A DNA stretch of 5,520 nt from GCA-003244245 sp052390495 (GTDB lineage Bacteria; Actinomycetota; Actinomycetes; Mycobacteriales; Pseudonocardiaceae). The notes below the pieces were generated by a model. It ran no database searches. It had not been told where the DNA came from and was given only the letters and a program-made list of their open reading frames with translations. Location: NCBI GenBank assembly GCA_052390495.1, contig JBQTGW010000095.1, positions 1-5,520 of the forward strand, given 5' to 3'. Both the position numbers and the translations under genes were made by a program. This document shows, piece after piece, positions 5,165 to 5,520 of the stretch (the first letter of the stretch is position 1; every line of letters starts with the position of its first letter).

Positions 5165-5300
5165 CATTCGCTTCGGATCGACATCCGGCTGCGGAGGGTG
5201 TCACCCCGTATGGGAATCTGGCCGTGTGATCGACAGCGTCGAGGATGGGACTGAGTGGGACTTCTTTGTGTCCTATACGCAGGCGGATCGGGCGTGGGCG
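5165..5300 (+). repeat. Direct repeat copy B: TIR promoter plus 5' codons
   Basis: This is the second copy of the repeat at 3041-3176, in the same orientation, about 2.1 kb away. It differs by about 11 substitutions and two single-base gaps, both gaps in the upstream part. Unlike copy A, the TIR frame continues past the repeat end (AEWIAWLLEADGYRVLVQAW), so copy B keeps the more ancestral arrangement. Its left edge lies 56 bp after the VapC45-like stop codon. Confidence 0.9.
5196..5225 (+). promoter_or_regulatory. Putative leaderless promoter of TIR head, copy B
   Basis: The palindrome GGGTGTCACCC (5196-5206) is followed by GAATCT (5214-5219), six bases before GTG at 5226. The palindrome arms are one base longer than in copy A. 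The conservation of palindrome, -10-like box and GTG spacing between the two copies is the main argument that these are real signals. Confidence 0.4.
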
Positions 5301-5414
5301 GAGTGGATCGCCTGGTTGCTGGAGGCCGACGGATACCGGGTCCTGGTTCAAGCCTGGGACATGGTGGCAGGCAGTAACTGGATCAGCTTAATGAATCGGG
5401 TGCAGCGCTTCTGA
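5226..5414 (+). pseudogene. Truncated TIR-domain protein gene
   Basis: The frame gives 62 residues starting MIDSVEDGTEWDFFVSYTQ. It holds TIR box 1 (WDFFVSYTQADRAWAEW, about 11-27), the next strand (YRVLVQAW, about 37-44) and the BB-loop region (DMVAGSNW, 45-52), then ends MNRVQRF and TGA. In actinobacterial TIR proteins this point is followed by a TIAVLS-type strand and a helix holding the NADase glutamate; neither appears in any forward frame downstream. Full TIR domains are more than twice as long and often sit at the N-terminus of large effector or TPR proteins. It is therefore called a 3'-truncated gene. A functional short peptide cannot be excluded, because the promoter and start look intact. 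Confidence 0.75.
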
Positions 5415-5424
5415 GGGGTGAAGA

Positions 5425-5520
5425 TCAGACTGGGGGAATCACTCCGTTTTGGTAGCAGGCTTCGTGTATTCGGTATTTTTCTTGGGTGAGGTGATAGTTC
5501 CAGTAGTCGTCGAAGTCGTC
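5425..5520 (-). CDS. C-terminal end of an unidentified leftward gene (partial)
   Basis: On the minus strand the frame is open from the window edge to TGA at 5427-5425, giving 31 residues rich in Asp, Tyr, Glu and His (DDFDDYWNYHLTQEKY then RIHEACYQNGVIPPV). The composition is protein-like, and the position, ending 11 bp after a truncated TIR gene, fits an inserted gene that cut it. The style resembles C-termini of some actinobacterial transposases, but I cannot name a family from 31 residues. Base composition is noticeably more AT-rich here than in the rest of the window. Confidence 0.42.
   Translation of the reverse strand, partial: DDFDDYWNYHLTQEKYRIHEACYQNGVIPPV

Noticed and set aside
3041..5300. 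Transposon with long terminal direct repeats
   Set aside because: No transposase, integrase or terminal inverted repeats were seen between the repeats, and the repeats contain TIR coding sequence, so recombination between gene copies is the simpler reading.

Overview
The window is GC-rich with actinobacterial codon usage, GTG and TTG starts and apparent leaderless promoters. This points to a high-GC actinomycete (Frankia/Streptomyces/mycobacterial type), but the genus cannot be fixed from the sequence. There are no rRNA, tRNA or CRISPR features.

Layout. Positions 1-1458 hold the 3' part of a housekeeping-type FAD-binding dehydrogenase. A 200-bp intergenic region follows with two adjacent hairpins; the stronger one has a U-tract only when read leftward. 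From 1659 the content becomes accessory: a NYN-domain (PIN-like) nuclease gene on +, a convergent vapBC-type toxin-antitoxin (TA) operon on - (2353-2975), a second PIN-toxin TA pair on + (3209-3816), and a VapB45/VapC45-like pair on + (3968-5108).

The most unusual architecture is a direct repeat of about 136 bp (3041-3176 and 5165-5300, roughly 90% identical by hand alignment). Each copy carries the same compact promoter and the first codons of a TIR-domain gene with a leaderless GTG start. Copy A breaks off after 25 TIR codons and runs into the Shine-Dalgarno sequence of the second TA pair. Copy B runs to 62 codons and stops before the region where the TIR NADase glutamate normally lies. Two complete TA modules therefore lie between two broken TIR gene heads, which suggests recombination at a TIR locus. 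The right edge has the 3' end of an unidentified leftward gene just beyond the second TIR truncation.

How the parts may work together. All intact accessory genes are RNase-type toxins or their antitoxins: four different PIN/NYN-fold proteins within 3.5 kb. The window reads as a small TA/defence island that accumulated next to a conserved metabolic gene. Functions are family-level inferences; the repeats, overlaps, palindromes and truncations are directly visible.
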